Shown: positions 8,390 to 15,977 of the stretch, one piece after another
Layout of the letters: every line of letters starts with the position of its first letter
Numbering within the stretch: the first letter of the stretch is position 1
Assembly (NCBI RefSeq): GCF_003286645.3
Contig: NZ_CP127382.2
Location: forward strand, 1,674,001 to 1,738,000
Direction of reading: 5' to 3'
From: Aerococcus tenax
GTDB taxonomy: Bacteria > Bacillota > Bacilli > Lactobacillales > Aerococcaceae
Length of the DNA stretch: 64,000 nt
Notes under the pieces: model-generated
What the model was told of the DNA's origin: nothing
The model's input: only the letters and a program-made list of their open reading frames with translations
Database searches by the model: none
Position numbers and translations under genes: made by a program

Positions 8390-10285
8390 TTAATCATTGC
8401 TGAGGGTAACATTATCATTATCCGCCCCAAAGAGATCAGCCATGGTTTGGGTAAGCGGATCTTGAGCTTGCTGGTCTTCCTGTGATAGCCAAGCCGAAGA
8501 GGACTCCTCTTGTGGAAGTGGCTGATCAGCTTCCTGGGTCACAGGAGCTTCAGTTTCTTGGGAAGCGACTGGACTTGTCGGACTATCGGCTTGGCTGGCC
8601 TCACTATTTTCTTTTTCGGCTTGGGACTGGATCAGTTCATCCTTGCGGCCTTCATGGTAGGCCTTGACATAACGCCCCCGAGCCTCCTGCCATTGCTCAC
8701 TTGTCATCACCAGCATCCGGCCGGGATGGTTGATTTGATTTTGTAAGTGGTTGGCAACGGTCTCTTGTAATTCTTTATCCTCAAAGACCCTTTGGCAGAA
8801 AATCTCATAGTCAAAACTCAAGACAAAAGCCTCCGGACTGGCAGCGACCGGCTCCGTTTGATGGAGGAGGGCCTGTTGAACGGTAGGAAGAGATTCAACC
8901 ACCTGAGGCCAAACACTGGTGACCTGGTTGAGATCGGTCTTTGTGGCCTGGCTCAGAGTCTTATAGATAGCTGAATAGGCCGGCTTAAATTGCCCTTGGA
9001 CCTTTTTTGGTCGCTTGTCACTTACCGGCTTAGCTTCCTCTTTAGCAGGGGATGGGCTTGCTGGAGAAGGGCCTTGCCCCCCTTTTACTTGGGCGATTTC
9101 TTGCTTTAGGGCTTGGACTTCTTGCTTTAATTGAGCTAATTGCTGAAATTCTCCATCACTTGGAGCCTGCATAGTCGCTCTAGAGGAATCGCTATCCCCT
9201 GCAGGCAGGTCGGCCAATTTAATGGTAGCCACTTCTAAATAAATATCGCCTTGGATAGCAAAACGGATATCTTCTTGGACCGAGCGAAATTCCTTCATCA
9301 TTTGGTAAATCAAATCGCGGTCTAAGTTCTTGGCCAAGTCATAGAAAGACTGGTCATAGTTTTTCATCAGTTCCGTGTCTTTAGGCCCTTGACTTTGCTT
9401 AGCTAATAAGAGGTCGCGGGTAAAAAGCAGCATCTCTTCGACAAAACGGCTAGCTTCCCGGCCAGCTTGAAGGATCTGCCTTAGAACGGCCAAGGCTTGG
9501 TCAGTATCGCCTTGGCCTAGAGCTTCAACGTAGGCAATTTTTTGCTCATCGCTTAAAATCCCCGTCACTTGCCGGGTCATGGCCGTGGTAATCTCGCCTT
9601 GGGAGAAAGAAATCACCTGATCCAACAAACTCAAAGCATCCCGCATGCCCCCATTGGCATCTTGGGCAATTAATTCCAAGGCCTCAGCTTCATAAGTAAC
9701 CCCTTCTTGACCTAAGATATAGGCCATCCGGTCCTTAATGGCTTGGTTAGACAGCCGCTTAAAGTCAAAACGTTGGGTCCGGGAAATCACTGTCGCCGGA
9801 ATTTTATGGGCTTCAGTTGTCGCTAAGATGAAGATGACCCGGCTGGGTGGCTCTTCCAAGGTTTTTAACAGGGCATTAAAGGCCCCGGTTGAGAGCATGT
9901 GGACTTCATCAATAATGTAGACCTTGTAGTTCGCTTCGGTAGGCGCATAGCGGACCTTGTCACGGATATCACGGATTTCCTCCACCCCATTGTTAGAGGC
10001 CGCGTCGATTTCAATCACATCTGCCAAGCGGCCTTCAGTAATGGCCTGACAGAGGTGACATTCATTACAAGGCTCACCAGCATTCTGATTAGGGCAGTTA
10101 ATCGCCTTAGCAAAAATTTTGGCAGCGCTGGTCTTTCCAGTTCCCCGTGGCCCATTAAACAAATAGGCATGGCTGGTCTTATCTTGATTAATGGCGTTCT
10201 TCAAGGTCCTTGAAACCGCTTCTTGGCCGACAATATCAGCAAAGGTCTGCGGCCGCCACTTCCGGTATAAAGCTTGATAACTCAT
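8390..10285 (-). CDS. dnaX: DNA polymerase III subunit tau (DnaX), possible frameshifted gamma
   Basis: 631 residues from MSYQALYRKWRPQTF. Core AAA+ clamp-loader ATPase: Walker A GPRGTGKTS (about 44-52), a zinc module of four cysteines (CPNQNAGEPCNECHLC), DEVH Walker B (IIDEVHML) and the SRC-like sensor region (VISRTQRF). The C-terminal 200 residues are Q/E/S-rich and tau-specific. The annotated start uses the second of two adjacent ATGs (10285) because AAGGGAGG is best spaced for it; 10288 is equally possible. Codons 427-428 form the slippery heptamer A AAA AAG (9002-9008). A -1 shift there would stop after five residues (TAA 8985-8987), giving a product of about 433 aa. Confidence 0.96.
   Translation of the reverse strand: MSYQALYRKWRPQTFADIVGQEAVSRTLKNAINQDKTSHAYLFNGPRGTGKTSAAKIFAKAINCPNQNAGEPCNECHLCQAITEGRLADVIEIDAASNNGVEEIRDIRDKVRYAPTEANYKVYIIDEVHMLSTGAFNALLKTLEEPPSRVIFILATTEAHKIPATVISRTQRFDFKRLSNQAIKDRMAYILGQEGVTYEAEALELIAQDANGGMRDALSLLDQVISFSQGEITTAMTRQVTGILSDEQKIAYVEALGQGDTDQALAVLRQILQAGREASRFVEEMLLFTRDLLLAKQSQGPKDTELMKNYDQSFYDLAKNLDRDLIYQMMKEFRSVQEDIRFAIQGDIYLEVATIKLADLPAGDSDSSRATMQAPSDGEFQQLAQLKQEVQALKQEIAQVKGGQGPSPASPSPAKEEAKPVSDKRPKKVQGQFKPAYSAIYKTLSQATKTDLNQVTSVWPQVVESLPTVQQALLHQTEPVAASPEAFVLSFDYEIFCQRVFEDKELQETVANHLQNQINHPGRMLVMTSEQWQEARGRYVKAYHEGRKDELIQSQAEKENSEASQADSPTSPVASQETEAPVTQEADQPLPQEESSSAWLSQEDQQAQDPLTQTMADLFGADNDNVTLSND
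9002..9008 (-). other. Candidate -1 frameshift slippery site in dnaX
   Basis: Minus-strand CCA AAA AAG in the tau frame contains the in-phase heptamer A AAA AAG, the same one used by E. coli dnaX. The -1 frame then reads GGT CCA AGG GCA ATT TAA. Downstream, GGGC aatttaa GCC could form a weak stem. No strong internal Shine-Dalgarno is seen just upstream. Confidence 0.5.
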
Positions 10286-10446
10286 CATGGCCTCCCTTCC
10301 TTCATTCTCAACCATTATAACCAAATCCCCCCTAGATATCCACGGATGAGATAAAATAGTTCCCGCTCAGATAAGTAGTCAAAGCCAGTTTTTTTAGGCA
10401 AGCTTCTAGGGATTAGGGGCAAATTCTTAGTCATTTTTTTGAAAAT

Positions 10447-10474
10447 AAAAAAGTTGGAACTTCTGTCCCAACCT
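10447..10474 (-). terminator. SRP RNA terminator
   Basis: Minus strand reads GGTTGGGACAGAAGTTCCAAC followed by TTTTTTATTTT. The GTTGG/CCAAC stem ends immediately before the T-run and about 10 nt beyond the SRP RNA 3' end. Confidence 0.75.
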
Positions 10475-10484
10475 TGAATAAGTG

Positions 10485-10577
10485 CATAACGTACAACACA
10501 AGACAAGCAATGCTTATAGCTGCTTCCTTCCGGATCTGACTCGGTTCACATCCTTGCCTTTGTCGTACGGTCTTTCG
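10485..10577 (-). ncRNA. ffs: Signal recognition particle RNA (small bacterial type)
   Basis: The minus strand contains the conserved apical hairpin GTGAACCGAGTCAGATCCGG then AAGGAAGCAGC, the Ffh-binding domain of 4.5S-type SRP RNA. Flanking arms pair: CGTACGACA near the 5' end with TGTTGTACG near the 3' end. Ends are approximate to a few nt. The place between tadA and dnaX is the conserved Firmicutes position of the scr/ffs gene. Confidence 0.93.
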
Positions 10578-10586
10578 ACAAAGTAT

Positions 10587-10616
10587 ATACTAGCATGTTT
10601 TCGACTAAGTTGTCAA
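10587..10616 (-). promoter_or_regulatory. Promoter for SRP RNA
   Basis: Minus-strand TTGACA (10611-10616), 18 bp, TAGTAT (10587-10592). The inferred start is about 10 nt before the RNA's 5' stem. Confidence 0.65.
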
Positions 10617-10619
10617 ACT

Positions 10620-11108
10620 CTAAGGTCTGGGTTTACGGGAAGCGGCTTTACGACGCTTACGCAGGGCCTTAAAAAAACTTTTTAGGAGTTGACTGCATTC
10701 CTCTTCCCTTAGACCACTGACTAAGTCAACTTGGTGGTTGAGCCTAGGATCTTGGACCAAGTTCATCAAGGATCCACACGTTCCCGCCTTAGGATCACTG
10801 GCCCCAAAGTAGAGGCAGCGAATCCGACTCAGGACAATGGCCCCACTGCACATGCTACAAGGCTCTAAAGTGACATAGAGGTCAACATCATTCAAGCGCC
10901 AATTATTTAAGTAGCGGTTGGCCTGACGGATGGCCTGCATTTCGGCATGGTCTGTGGCATCTTGACTTTGTTCCCGTAAGTTATAGCCCCGTCCAATCAC
11001 CTGGCCCTGGTAGACAGCTACTGCACCAATCGGCACTTCATCTAATTCCTGGGCCTTCTTGGCCTGGTCAATGGCCGCCTGCATAAAGTCATCTGCCCGC
11101 TCATCCAT
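10620..11108 (-). CDS. tadA: tRNA-specific adenosine deaminase TadA
   Basis: 162 residues. TadA deaminates A34 to inosine in tRNA-Arg(ACG); a tRNA-Arg(ACG) gene is present at 20910 in this window. Zinc-deaminase motifs: DATDHAEMQAIR (HAE) and EPCSMCSGAIV (PCxxC). AAAGGAGGG precedes the ATG. The C-terminus ends in a basic KRRKAASRK tail. Confidence 0.95.
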   Translation of the reverse strand: MDERADDFMQAAIDQAKKAQELDEVPIGAVAVYQGQVIGRGYNLREQSQDATDHAEMQAIRQANRYLNNWRLNDVDLYVTLEPCSMCSGAIVLSRIRCLYFGASDPKAGTCGSLMNLVQDPRLNHQVDLVSGLREEECSQLLKSFFKALRKRRKAASRKPRP

Positions 11109-11187
11109 GGCTCACCCTCCTTTCTCTTTCCTTTCCCTTGATTATAAGCAATATTTATCGACAAGGGCAAGCAAATAATATCAATAT

Positions 11188-11308
11188 GCATTCGTTCTGC
11201 TTTTAAAATTTAGTCGTTAAAAAGCCATGGCACCGGTTCGGACCAAGGTTCCTCACCTAGCGAGCTTCATGGCTAAGGCCTAACTTTCAAAGCGCCACTA
11301 CTGCTCTA
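11188..11308 (+). repeat. Family-A intergenic element, short copy
   Basis: Left end CATTCGTTCTGCTTTTAAAA..AGTCGTTAAAAAGCCATGGC then ACCGGTTCGGACCAAGGT; right end TTCATGGCTAAGGC..CTTTCAAAGCGCCACTACTGCTC. Shares ends and part of the interior with the copies at 264-676 and 22301-22471. Lies between the panE-like gene and tadA. Confidence 0.6.
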
Positions 11309-11346
11309 AACTATCTTTCCCAAATATATAATAACTTTCAATAAAC

Positions 11347-11386
11347 TAAAAAGTCCTCCAACCTTTCAAAAGATCAAAGAGGACTT
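11347..11386 (-). terminator. Terminator after panE-like gene
   Basis: AAGTCCTC (11351-11358) pairs with GAGGACTT (11379-11386); the minus strand continues into TTTTTAG. Confidence 0.75.
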
Positions 11387-11395
11387 CAATTAAGA

Positions 11396-12340
11396 TTATT
11401 TTGCACCGAGTAATTGTTCTTTGGTATGAACTAGACTGGTTAAGAATTGGTTGTAAGGGGTTGGTACATTGAGTTTCTTACCCTTTTTAGCCACGGCTCC
11501 ATTGATATAATCGATTTCAGTCAGGCGCTTATTGGTGATCAAGTCTTGGTACATGGATGGGAAGTGGCCACCAATAGTTTCGCGGTTGAAGCATTCGCCC
11601 ACGTGTTCAATCATTTCATCCAGGTCCATTTCCACACCCTCTGCATTCGCCACGTCAACCACTTCTTTGACTAATTGATTAATGAGGTCGTGGGAAGCTT
11701 GGGCGTCTCCCAAGTCAGCCATATTACATTCTAAAATTGTACAGAGGCCGTTCATAGTTGCATTAACGCAAACCTTCTTGTAGATCAGGTAGAAAATTTC
11801 TTTTTCATAAACCCCATTCAGACCCACTTCATCGAGTAAAGCCACGATGTCTTTAGCAGCAGCTGCCGCCTCTTCGCTTTTACCCAGGTTAAGGAGATTA
11901 ACATAGCCATTACCGAATAATTTCGGACGGCCAGGGCCTTCTAAACCAGCGGTCCACATGGTGTTTCCTAAGACAATTTGTTCATCATCAAAATATTTAC
12001 GGAGGATATCATCATAACCAATCCCGTTCATCAGACATAAAACCTTAGTTTGGTCTGTTACAATGGAGCGAGTTGCTTGGATAGCATCCTCCAATTGCAT
12101 GGCCTTGGTAAAGACAATCAGTAAGTCTGCCTTCAAGTCCGGATCAAAGTCATCAATTGGATAAATATCAATGTCCACTTGGACCTCTTCTCCGTTATAG
12201 TTGGCACGGATACCGTGTTCACGAATGGCTTCAATATTTTTATCCCACCCGTCGAGTAAGGTAACATCTTTGCCGGCTTTTTTTAACATTAACCCAAAAC
12301 GGGAACCCATACCACCGGCACCTAATATAACAATTTTCAT
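11396..12340 (-). CDS. panE: 2-dehydropantoate 2-reductase family (PanE/ApbA)
   Basis: 314 residues from MKIVILGAGGMGSRFG. PanE reduces ketopantoate to pantoate with NADPH in the pantothenate/CoA pathway. The Rossmann motif GAGGMGS is at residues 7-13. The conserved lysine of the C-terminal helical domain lies in YKKVCVNATMNGL. GAAGGAGG sits 7 nt from the ATG at 12340; the longer frame from 12373 has no support. It stands alone with its own terminator. Paralogues in this family act on other 2-keto acids, so the substrate is inferred. Confidence 0.85.
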   Translation of the reverse strand: MKIVILGAGGMGSRFGLMLKKAGKDVTLLDGWDKNIEAIREHGIRANYNGEEVQVDIDIYPIDDFDPDLKADLLIVFTKAMQLEDAIQATRSIVTDQTKVLCLMNGIGYDDILRKYFDDEQIVLGNTMWTAGLEGPGRPKLFGNGYVNLLNLGKSEEAAAAAKDIVALLDEVGLNGVYEKEIFYLIYKKVCVNATMNGLCTILECNMADLGDAQASHDLINQLVKEVVDVANAEGVEMDLDEMIEHVGECFNRETIGGHFPSMYQDLITNKRLTEIDYINGAVAKKGKKLNVPTPYNQFLTSLVHTKEQLLGAK

Positions 12341-12489
12341 CGTTTTTCCTCCTTCACTGTTTGTCAAATGCAATGTGTTAAAAATTACTTTTATCTATTG
12401 TAGCACGGATCGAGCCATTTATAAAAAGCTTTTATTAATAATAAAAATTTTTATGAAATACTCATCATGAATAAAATTAACCCCCTAAC

Positions 12490-12522
12490 AAAAAAGCGGG
12501 ATGACCGCGTCATCACCGCTTT
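12490..12522 (-). terminator. Terminator after the 70-aa membrane protein gene
   Basis: Minus-strand AAAGCGGTGATGAC pairs with GTCATCcCGCTTT around a 3-nt loop, followed by TTTT. Confidence 0.85.
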
Positions 12523-12571
12523 AAGTAAAGGATTCGCTTTTTAGCTCTTTAAGGCTCTAACTGGTGAGCCT

Positions 12572-12784
12572 TTAGGCAAAACGTTCTACCCATTCAGGTA
12601 AATCCAATTGATCAACTTGTTTTGCTAGACGTTTTCCTTGCTTTTGAGCCTTGTTAGAAACATCGTCCCAAGCCTTGCTTAGGGTTTGATTTTGGTCTTC
12701 TTCGTACATTGCTAAGGCAACAACGGCTGTAATCGCAGCAGCTGTTCCTAAACCAATTAACACTAATTTTGTTGTCTTGTCCAT
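12572..12784 (-). CDS. Small single-span membrane protein, unknown function
   Basis: 70 residues from MDKTTKLVLIGLG. One hydrophobic helix (about 6-26, alanine and valine rich) is followed by an acidic then basic amphipathic region (KAWDDVSNKAQKQGKRLAKQ) ending in PEWVERFA. Resembles YtxH-type small proteins in layout, but no family is claimed. GAGGAGGG precedes the ATG at 12784; the longer frame from 12823 lacks a site. It is downstream of clpC by about 65 bp and ahead of a strong terminator, so it may share the clpC transcript. Confidence 0.7.
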   Translation of the reverse strand: MDKTTKLVLIGLGTAAAITAVVALAMYEEDQNQTLSKAWDDVSNKAQKQGKRLAKQVDQLDLPEWVERFA

Positions 12785-12850
12785 AGTAACCCTCCTCTTT
12801 TTTAGCTTGTCTTTATCATACACTAAAAGCGATATAAAGTCTTCTTTGGA

Positions 12851-15370
12851 CTATCCTAGGGACAGACTTTCCTCGACTTTGTCCAGGTCAGCCTGGCTTT
12901 CACTGCCGTCGCCATGTTTAGTACGGATGTAGAAAGTCCCTTGGCGGCTGCCTACTTGAAGGCTGTCCCCAGCTTGGACCTTTCCTTCAATCAAGAGGTC
13001 ACTCAGAGCATCTTCAATTTGACGTTGGATGAGGCGGCGAACTGGTCGGGCGCCCATTTCTGGGTCATAACCGTCCTTAGCCAATTGCTTAATGGCCCCA
13101 TTGGTAAAGCGCAAGGTCAAGCCTTGTTCTTCCACTTGTTGGCTAATTTGGTCGGTAAATTTGCGGACAATATCTTTCAAGTTGTCTTGACTTAGAGCAT
13201 GGAAGACAATCACTTCATCCACCCGGTTAAGAAACTCCGGTCTAAAGGTCTTCTTCAAAGCTTCCAAGATCCGCTTCTTCATGGTTTGATAGTCCTTTTG
13301 TTGGTTATCTTGGCCAAAGCCGACCAGTTTTTCATCCCGTAATTCAGTGGCCCCAATATTAGAGGTCATGATGACTACCGTATTTCTAAAGTCCACCATC
13401 CGACCCTTACTATCGGTGATATAACCATCATCAAGGACTTGAAGTAAGAGGTCAAAGACATCGGGATGGGCCTTTTCAATTTCATCGAAGAGGACAATGG
13501 AATAAGGATGTTGACGGATTTTCTCAGTCAATTGTCCCCCTTCTTCATAGCCAATATAACCTGGTGCTGAACCGATCATCCGGCTGGAAGAATATTTCTC
13601 CATGTATTCGGACATATCTAGACGAATCAGGGCCTCTTCCGAACCAAAAAGGGTTTCGGCTAAGGTCTTGGCTAATTCGGTTTTCCCGACCCCGGTTGGG
13701 CCCAGGAACATAAAGGAACCGATGGGACGATTTCTTTGGCCTAGGCCGCTGCGTGAGCGTTTAATAGCCCGGGCCACTGCATTGACCGCTTCATCCTGTC
13801 CCTTGACCCGGTCATGGAGGCGGTCTTCCAAGTGGATCAAGCGTTCATTGTCACTTTGACTCAGTTCTTGGACTGGGATACCGGTCCAGGAATGGATCAA
13901 GTTTTGCACGTCATGACTGGTCAAGCTTAAGTCGTAGCTGTCTTGATTGTCCTGGTCGCCTTCTTTCTCTTCCAAACGGCTAAGTTTTCTGACTAATTCA
14001 GCTTGTTGGGCATGGACCGCGGCCGCCTTTTGAAAGGCCTGGTTACGGACATGGTATTCTTTTTCTTGGTTGAGGCGCTTCAATTCCTGTTCGATTTGGT
14101 ATTTTTTCCGGCGGCCACTATTGGCTACTGGATTGTCCAGCCGCTTGGTCGCTGCGGCCTCGTCCATGACATCAATAGCCTTGTCTGGTAAGAAGCGGTC
14201 CGACAGGTAACGAGAGCTTAGACGGACACAGGCTTCAATGCTTTCATCAGGAATGGCCACTTGGTGGTGTTTTTCATAGGCGGGCCGGATCCCTTTCAAG
14301 ATTTCTTCAGTTTCCGCTAGGCTAGGTTCTTCGACTAAAATCTTAGCAAATCGTCTTTCCAAGGCGGCATCTTTTTCGATGTATTTTTGATATTCGTTGA
14401 GGGTAGTAGCCCCGATCAGTTGGACCTGTCCCCGGCTTAGGGCAGGTTTTAGGAGGTTTGAGGCATCAATGGCCCCTTCAGCTCCCCCAGCCCCTATAAT
14501 GGTATGGATTTCATCGATAAAGAGAATAATATTGCCTTGGTCTTCAATTTCTTCAATTAAATGCTTCATGCGGTCTTCAAATTCTCCGCGGTACTTGGTC
14601 CCAGCCACTAAAGAGCCGATATCTAGGACCATGAGTCGTTTATCCAGCATGTTTTCTGGGACTTGCTGTTGGCTCATTTGGATGGCTAAGGCTTCGACAA
14701 TGGCAGTCTTACCGACCCCAGGTTCACCAACCAAGACCGGGTTATTCTTGGTCCGACGGCTTAAGACCTGCATGAGCCGGCGCATTTCTTGCTGGCGGCC
14801 GATCACTGGGTCCAACTTGCCGTCCTTAGCGGCTTGGGTCAGGTCCTTAGCAATACTGTCCAAGGTTGGGGTCTTGCTTTTGCTTGGCTTACCCAACGGT
14901 TTTTTGGTCCGGTTTCTGACCGGTTCTTTTTGTCCCAGCATCTGATAGACATCACTACGCAAACGATTAACATCTATATCGAGATTTTTCAGCAGGCGGT
15001 TGGCCAGGGTTTCCTCATTAATTAGGGCCAGTAGTAAGTGTTCCGTGCCAATTAAGGAAGCTTGCATAGACTTGGCCAAGTCTTTGGCTTGGTTTAAAAC
15101 CTCTTGCATGCGTGGGGAAAACTGCACATAGTCTTCCTGGCTCTTGGCTGAATCACTGGTCCCGTAGCCGGTCACAAATTCAATCTCTTCGCGAAGACTC
15201 TCATAACTTGGCAAGTAGTCGCTTAAGACGGCATGAGCAACACCTTCACTTTCGCGGTATAAGCCCAAAAGCATATGCTCGCTACCAATGGCTGGATGAC
15301 GGAAGTATTCAGCTTCTTCTTTGGCAAATCCAATCGCGGTCTTGGCTTTTTCAGTATAGATGTCTTTCAT
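12851..15370 (-). CDS. clpC: ATP-dependent Clp protease ATP-binding subunit ClpC
   Basis: 839 residues. HSP100 unfoldase that feeds substrates to ClpP. Order: Clp-N double repeat (about 1-145), AAA-1 with Walker A GEPGVGKT and DEIHTIIGAGG, a middle domain with UVR-type helix (about 415-450), AAA-2 with GPTGVGKTELAK and DEIEKAHPDV, and the D2-small C-terminal domain. A VGFGQ-type ClpP-docking loop is visible (KLVGFGQDNQ). It follows ctsR by 30 bp. mcsA and mcsB, which lie between these genes in Bacillus, are absent here. Confidence 0.96.
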   Translation of the reverse strand: MKDIYTEKAKTAIGFAKEEAEYFRHPAIGSEHMLLGLYRESEGVAHAVLSDYLPSYESLREEIEFVTGYGTSDSAKSQEDYVQFSPRMQEVLNQAKDLAKSMQASLIGTEHLLLALINEETLANRLLKNLDIDVNRLRSDVYQMLGQKEPVRNRTKKPLGKPSKSKTPTLDSIAKDLTQAAKDGKLDPVIGRQQEMRRLMQVLSRRTKNNPVLVGEPGVGKTAIVEALAIQMSQQQVPENMLDKRLMVLDIGSLVAGTKYRGEFEDRMKHLIEEIEDQGNIILFIDEIHTIIGAGGAEGAIDASNLLKPALSRGQVQLIGATTLNEYQKYIEKDAALERRFAKILVEEPSLAETEEILKGIRPAYEKHHQVAIPDESIEACVRLSSRYLSDRFLPDKAIDVMDEAAATKRLDNPVANSGRRKKYQIEQELKRLNQEKEYHVRNQAFQKAAAVHAQQAELVRKLSRLEEKEGDQDNQDSYDLSLTSHDVQNLIHSWTGIPVQELSQSDNERLIHLEDRLHDRVKGQDEAVNAVARAIKRSRSGLGQRNRPIGSFMFLGPTGVGKTELAKTLAETLFGSEEALIRLDMSEYMEKYSSSRMIGSAPGYIGYEEGGQLTEKIRQHPYSIVLFDEIEKAHPDVFDLLLQVLDDGYITDSKGRMVDFRNTVVIMTSNIGATELRDEKLVGFGQDNQQKDYQTMKKRILEALKKTFRPEFLNRVDEVIVFHALSQDNLKDIVRKFTDQISQQVEEQGLTLRFTNGAIKQLAKDGYDPEMGARPVRRLIQRQIEDALSDLLIEGKVQAGDSLQVGSRQGTFYIRTKHGDGSESQADLDKVEESLSLG

Positions 15371-15400
15371 AGTTGTCTCCTTTTCTAATTACCGGAGTAA

Positions 15401-15859
15401 TTAGTGATATTTCAAATGTTCTAGCATGTTCCTAAGTATCACTGCGCGGACACGGTCCGGGGATTTGAAATTAGACATGACTTGCTTGTCAATGGCTGAG
15501 TGCATGATAGCCGCCTCGCTCTCGCTAAGCAGTTCATTCTTCATCAAATTGGTGAGAATCGATACAGCATCGCGCAAGGAAATGTCGTTCCCTACTAGGC
15601 TAATCATATTATCAATATAGTCCGCATCATCGATAATATTCAATTTCATAATTCTGATATAGCCACCACCACCCCGCTTACTTTCGACTTGATAGCCTTG
15701 CTTGGGGGTAAATCGCGTATTAATCACATAATTAATCTGTGAAGGCACGCACTCAAAGCGGTCAGCAATTTCACTCCGTCTGATTTCGACCCGTTCAGTA
15801 TCTTGAAGCACCTCTTTGAGATAGGCTTCAATAATATCTGACATATTCCGGTTGCTCAT
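15401..15859 (-). CDS. ctsR: Transcriptional repressor of class III stress genes CtsR
   Basis: 152 residues. N-terminal winged helix (MSNRNMSDIIEAYLKEVL, then RRSEIADRFECVPSQINYVI) with the glycine-rich wing KRGGGGYIRI that contacts the operator; the C-terminal half is the heat-sensing/dimer domain. AAGGAGGTGAGG precedes the ATG. First gene of ctsR-clpC, with a CtsR heptad operator just downstream of the promoter, so autoregulation is expected. Confidence 0.96.
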   Translation of the reverse strand: MSNRNMSDIIEAYLKEVLQDTERVEIRRSEIADRFECVPSQINYVINTRFTPKQGYQVESKRGGGGYIRIMKLNIIDDADYIDNMISLVGNDISLRDAVSILTNLMKNELLSESEAAIMHSAIDKQVMSNFKSPDRVRAVILRNMLEHLKYH

Positions 15860-15881
15860 GTCCTCACCTCCTTCACTAATT

Positions 15882-15898
15882 ATTGACTAACTTTGACT
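15882..15898 (-). promoter_or_regulatory. CtsR operator before ctsR-clpC
   Basis: The minus strand reads AGTCAAAgttAGTCAAT, two directly repeated heptads 3 nt apart, matching the known CtsR consensus (A/G)GTCAAANAN(A/G)GTCAAA with one change in the second heptad. It lies between the -10 and the start codon of ctsR, where binding would block transcription. Confidence 0.88.
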
Positions 15899-15909
15899 AA
15901 TATACTTTA

Positions 15910-15938
15910 ATAATAAGCAAAAAAAGGGATGAGGTCAA
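15910..15938 (-). promoter_or_regulatory. Promoter of ctsR-clpC
   Basis: TTGACC (15933-15938), 17 bp, TATTAT (15910-15915) on the minus strand. The -35 falls inside the 3' arm of the terminator of the upstream CDF gene. Confidence 0.75.
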
Positions 15939-15970
15939 CTATTTAATTCACTAATAGCGACCTCATCAGG
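15919..15970 (-). terminator. Terminator of the CDF transporter gene
   Basis: Minus-strand GATGAGGTC pairs with GACCTCATC; the stem is extended inside by CTATT/AATAG, and CC then TTTTTTT follow. It overlaps the ctsR -35 element. Confidence 0.8.
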
Positions 15971-15977
15971 CTTTGAC

